Below, in pieces: positions 61,653 to 64,000 of a stretch of 64,000 nucleotides of DNA. Source of the DNA: Mesorhizobium huakuii (lineage in GTDB: Bacteria; Pseudomonadota; Alphaproteobacteria; Rhizobiales; Rhizobiaceae); NCBI RefSeq assembly GCF_030160235.1, contig NZ_BSNY01000021.1, forward strand, positions 1 to 64,000, read 5' to 3'. Positions within the stretch are counted from its first letter, which is position 1. Every line of letters begins with the position of its first letter. The notes below the pieces were generated by a model, which was given only the letters and a program-made list of their open reading frames with translations, searched no databases and was not told where the DNA came from. The position numbers and the translations under genes were made by a program.

Positions 61653-61746
61653 GCACTTGTCCTCCCATTGTTTCCCTCGTCAGCCGAGGGGGCTGTTGAC
61701 GATTGCTTCGCCACTTACGAACCGGCTCCTCCCGCCGGCCGGGTCC

Positions 61747-62655
61747 TCACGTCGGATTTTGCAGGTAGCTGGCGCCTCCCCGGCATTGCTTGAGATACTC
61801 CAGCGCCCGGACCTGGCCGGTGATCTCGAGATCGCCGCGATAGACCGGGTCGTGCCAGCCCTCGATGTCGATGGCGCCCTTGTAGCCAGCCAGCCGCAAT
61901 TCGCTGATCACCCGCGTCCAGTCGCTGTCGCCGAAGCCGGGCGTGCGCATCTGTACGAAGGGCAGCCGGCCGAACACGCCATGCTCGCGGATGACGTCCC
62001 AGCGCACGGTGGCGTCCTTGCCATGGACATGGAAGATGCGCGGCGCCCATTTGCGGATCTGCGGGATCGGGTCGATCAGATAGACGAGCTGATGGCAGGG
62101 CTCCCATTCGAGACCCAGATTATCGTCAGGCAGTTCGTTGAACATCAGCTCCCAGGCGTCCGGATTGTGGGCGATGTTCCAGTCGCCGGCCGCCCAATTG
62201 CCGTCCATGGCGCAGTTCTCGAAGGCGATGCGCACGCCCTTGTCGGCGGCGCGCTTGGCCAGCGGTCCCCACACCTCGCGAAAGCGCGGCAGACTGTCGG
62301 TCAGCTTCTTGCCGCGCAGGCGCCCGGTGAAGCCACTGACCATCGAAGTGCCGAACAGATGCGCATTGTCGATGACCGTTTCCCAGGCCGCGAGCACGCC
62401 GCGATCGACCTCGCCGCTCTCCAGGGGATTACCGAACACGCCGAGGGAAGACACGACGACATCGGCATCGCCGATCGCCTCGCGGATCTCGCCGGCGAGC
62501 CGTGGAAGGTCCTTGCCGCCCAGCGTCTGCCAGAAGAACGGCTGGATGCTTTCGAACCCGAGCGGCAGGATCTGCTTGATGTACGCCGCCGGATCTTCGA
62601 GGTTGGCCCGCACCATGGTGCCGATCCGGATGTCGAGAAGCGGGTTTGGCATCAT
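61747..62655 (-). CDS. Sugar-phosphate isomerase/epimerase-like TIM barrel
   Basis: 302-residue AP-endonuclease-2-like TIM barrel. Metal ligands are suggested by IAFENC (Glu), LGLEWEPCHQL (Glu), FHVHGKD (His) and AIDIEGW (Glu). Such enzymes isomerise, epimerise or dehydrate sugars in the same pathway as Gfo/Idh/MocA oxidoreductases. It overlaps the oxidoreductase gene by 4 nt, so the two work together. The exact reaction cannot be read from sequence. Confidence 0.85.
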   Translation of the reverse strand: MMPNPLLDIRIGTMVRANLEDPAAYIKQILPLGFESIQPFFWQTLGGKDLPRLAGEIREAIGDADVVVSSLGVFGNPLESGEVDRGVLAAWETVIDNAHLFGTSMVSGFTGRLRGKKLTDSLPRFREVWGPLAKRAADKGVRIAFENCAMDGNWAAGDWNIAHNPDAWELMFNELPDDNLGLEWEPCHQLVYLIDPIPQIRKWAPRIFHVHGKDATVRWDVIREHGVFGRLPFVQMRTPGFGDSDWTRVISELRLAGYKGAIDIEGWHDPVYRGDLEITGQVRALEYLKQCRGGASYLQNPT

Positions 62656-63683
62656 AGTGTTTCCTGTGTAATCGCCACGCGGCGTCCGGTTTCGGCGCTC
62701 TCGATGGCGCCGAAAACCATGGCCAGGCTTTTGATGTTGTCGGCGCCATGCGTCTCCGGCTCGGTGCCGGTCTCGATGGCGTGCATGAAATCCCTGATGA
62801 TGCCGAGATGGCCGCCCACACGGTCGGCTGGATCGAGCGGCGGCACGTCGATCGGCTGGGTCTTGGCGAACAGCCCGTCGCGGCCCGTCGCCACCACCTC
62901 CGCCTTCAGGAGGTCATGGCCGTCCCAGATGAGGCTGCCGCGCTCGGCGACGATGCGCCAGCTGCCTTCCCAGCTGGTGCGGAAGCCGTCGGCGCACCAG
63001 GAGCCGGCATAGGTGAAGACCTTGCCGCCGCCGAGATCGAAGACCGCACTTGCCGACGAACCCTGCCGGTACCAGGAACTGGCCGGCTCCCATTCCTGGC
63101 AGTAGACGCCGGCCGGCTCGCCACCGGCCATATAGCGGGCGGCGTCGAAGGTGTGGATCGCCATGTCGAGCAGCAGCACATGCGCCATCTCCTCGCGAAA
63201 GCCGCCGAAATGCGGCGCGACGAAGAAATCGGCATGGATGCTGGTCGCCGCGCCAATGGCGCCGGAGTCCAGGAAGCGGCGGATGCGCCTGACATTGGCG
63301 ACGTAGCGGCGGTTCTGCACGACGGCGTGGATGCGCCGGGCCTGGCGGGCCGCCTCGACGATGGCGCGGGCATTCTCCGGGCTGTCGGCCAGCGGCTTTT
63401 CGGTCAGGAGATGGCAATTGTGGGCAAAGGCCGAAAGCGCGACTTCGCGCCGGGCGGCGGGAACCACGACATCGAACACCGCGTCGGGCCTTGTCTGGTC
63501 GAGCACCGCGTCAAGGCTGGTGCCGATGACAATGCCGGTGAGGTCGTATTCGTGCGCCCTCGCCTTCGCCCGCTCGGCGTCGAGATCGACAAGGCCGGCA
63601 ATGGCAAGCCCGTCGATCTGCCTCGCGGCATCGAGCCATTGCCTGCTCATCGCGCCACAGCCGACGAGGACGACATTCATCAT
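62652..63683 (-). CDS. Gfo/Idh/MocA-family oxidoreductase
   Basis: 343-residue NAD(P)-dependent dehydrogenase. The N-terminal Rossmann motif is LVGCGAMSRQWLDAA; the EKPLADS segment with the conserved lysine is in CHLLTEKPLADSPENARAIV; a C-terminal alpha/beta domain binds substrate. Family members oxidise inositols, glucose derivatives and other sugars. First gene of the minus-strand operon, with GGAGGA before the start; LacI-type operators lie 60-90 bp upstream. Two adjacent ATGs (63683, 63680) are possible starts. Confidence 0.88.
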   Translation of the reverse strand: MMNVVLVGCGAMSRQWLDAARQIDGLAIAGLVDLDAERAKARAHEYDLTGIVIGTSLDAVLDQTRPDAVFDVVVPAARREVALSAFAHNCHLLTEKPLADSPENARAIVEAARQARRIHAVVQNRRYVANVRRIRRFLDSGAIGAATSIHADFFVAPHFGGFREEMAHVLLLDMAIHTFDAARYMAGGEPAGVYCQEWEPASSWYRQGSSASAVFDLGGGKVFTYAGSWCADGFRTSWEGSWRIVAERGSLIWDGHDLLKAEVVATGRDGLFAKTQPIDVPPLDPADRVGGHLGIIRDFMHAIETGTEPETHGADNIKSLAMVFGAIESAETGRRVAITQETL

Positions 63684-63743
63684 CCGGCGATCCTCCTCCG
63701 CTCGGTCCCTCCAGACCGATCGTCACGGCATTCACGGCATCAC

Positions 63744-63771
63744 CGTAAACGTTTTTCCGTAAACGTTTACG
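63744..63771. promoter_or_regulatory. LacI-type operators
   Basis: CGTAAACGTTTACG (63758-63771) is a perfect 14-bp palindrome with the central CG typical of LacI/GalR operators. A second, imperfect copy, CGTAAACGTTTTT, begins at 63744, 14 bp away. They stand between the oxidoreductase operon and lacI, so binding could regulate both. Confidence 0.8.
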
Positions 63772-63877
63772 AGAACACACCCGATAGCGTAGAATGTCAA
63801 TTGGCCGCTCGCGAAAATCGTCTTTCGCCTTGGCGTCGGCACCGGCCAATGCTAGCGAAGCACGCGGGAGAAAGTCT

Positions 63878-64000
63878 TTGGCGTCCAGCATCCACGACCT
63901 AGCGCGTCACCTGAACATTTCGATCGGCACCGTGTCGCGGGCGCTGAACGGCCGTGCCGACGTCAATGCCGACACGCGCCAGCGCGTGCTCGACGCCGCC
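63878..64000 (+). CDS. LacI-family regulator (cut by window end)
   Basis: First 41 codons of a LacI-family repressor; the gene runs off the window. The translation MASSIHDLARHLNISIGTVS then RALNGRADVNADTRQRVLDAA is the LacI helix-turn-helix and start of the hinge. The start is a TTG at 63878 with GGGAGA 6-7 nt upstream; no ATG in this frame fits. Likely binds the CGTAAACGTTTACG operators and represses the adjacent sugar operon. Confidence 0.87.
   Translation, partial: MASSIHDLARHLNISIGTVSRALNGRADVNADTRQRVLDAA

Overview
The window is chromosomal DNA from an alphaproteobacterium, most likely a Mesorhizobium or close Phyllobacteriaceae relative. The support is the high G+C content, the operon orders (folA-hflK-hflC-DUF2065-degP; sspB-DUF4169-RHH), a circularly permuted two-piece tmRNA with the alphaproteobacterial tag ANDNYAEARLAA, and dispersed palindromic elements that look rhizobial. 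I see no rRNA, tRNA, insertion sequence, prophage, CRISPR array or symbiosis gene. About 70 protein genes pack the window densely, many joined by 4-nt ATGA overlaps.

Layout. 0.2-3 kb: phosphonate oxygenase pair tmpA-tmpB with a divergent LysR regulator. 3-9.4 kb: XRE-cupin regulator with a small partner, an orphan HerA-type ATPase, a membrane diguanylate cyclase, miaA divergent from serB, and a GNAT acetyltransferase. 9.4-15.1 kb: envelope quality control on the minus strand (DUF4424, folA, hflK, hflC, DUF2065, degP). 15.2-25.2 kb: 21-bp tandem repeats, cobF, then a polyol/sugar locus in two transcription units (FGGY kinase, DeoR repressor, GlpD-like dehydrogenase; then DUF2291, ABC ATPase, permease, binding protein). 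Both units start from nearly identical promoter/operator elements. 25.2-30 kb: molybdate regulation and uptake (ModE-like, modCBA, a Mop protein), thyA, DUF2853.

30-38.3 kb: ssrA (tmRNA), a P-loop protein, a Bcr/CflA-type efflux pump with TetR regulator, sspB with two small downstream genes, a CLC channel with CBS domains, MarR, and an ECF sigma factor with a SnoaL-like tail. 38.3-46.3 kb: a very large AsmA protein with an internal pentapeptide repeat, a DyP peroxidase, two uncharacterised proteins and an FAD-linked 2-hydroxyacid oxidase. 46.3-55.9 kb: hotdog thioesterase, Lrp divergent from an EamA exporter, a LOV-domain histidine kinase with response regulator, dienelactone hydrolase, PQQ glucose dehydrogenase and several small envelope proteins. 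56-58.7 kb: UvrD/PcrA-type helicase carrying an in-frame palindrome-rich insertion. 58.7-64 kb: a second sugar locus (Gfo/Idh/MocA oxidoreductase, TIM-barrel isomerase, ABC transporter) with a divergent LacI gene cut by the window end.

Functional links. ssrA and sspB, 3 kb apart, belong to one pathway: tmRNA tags stalled proteins and SspB hands them to ClpXP. HflK/HflC and DegP both police membrane and periplasmic proteins. The ModE-like gene, modABC and Mop form a molybdate module with two candidate Mo-boxes. No complete novel defence or mobile system was found. The most unusual signals are the paired promoter elements of the polyol locus, the insertion inside the helicase gene, several tandem-repeat tracts, and dispersed palindromic repeats at gene ends. 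Functions are assigned by reading motifs and recalling families; no database search was possible.
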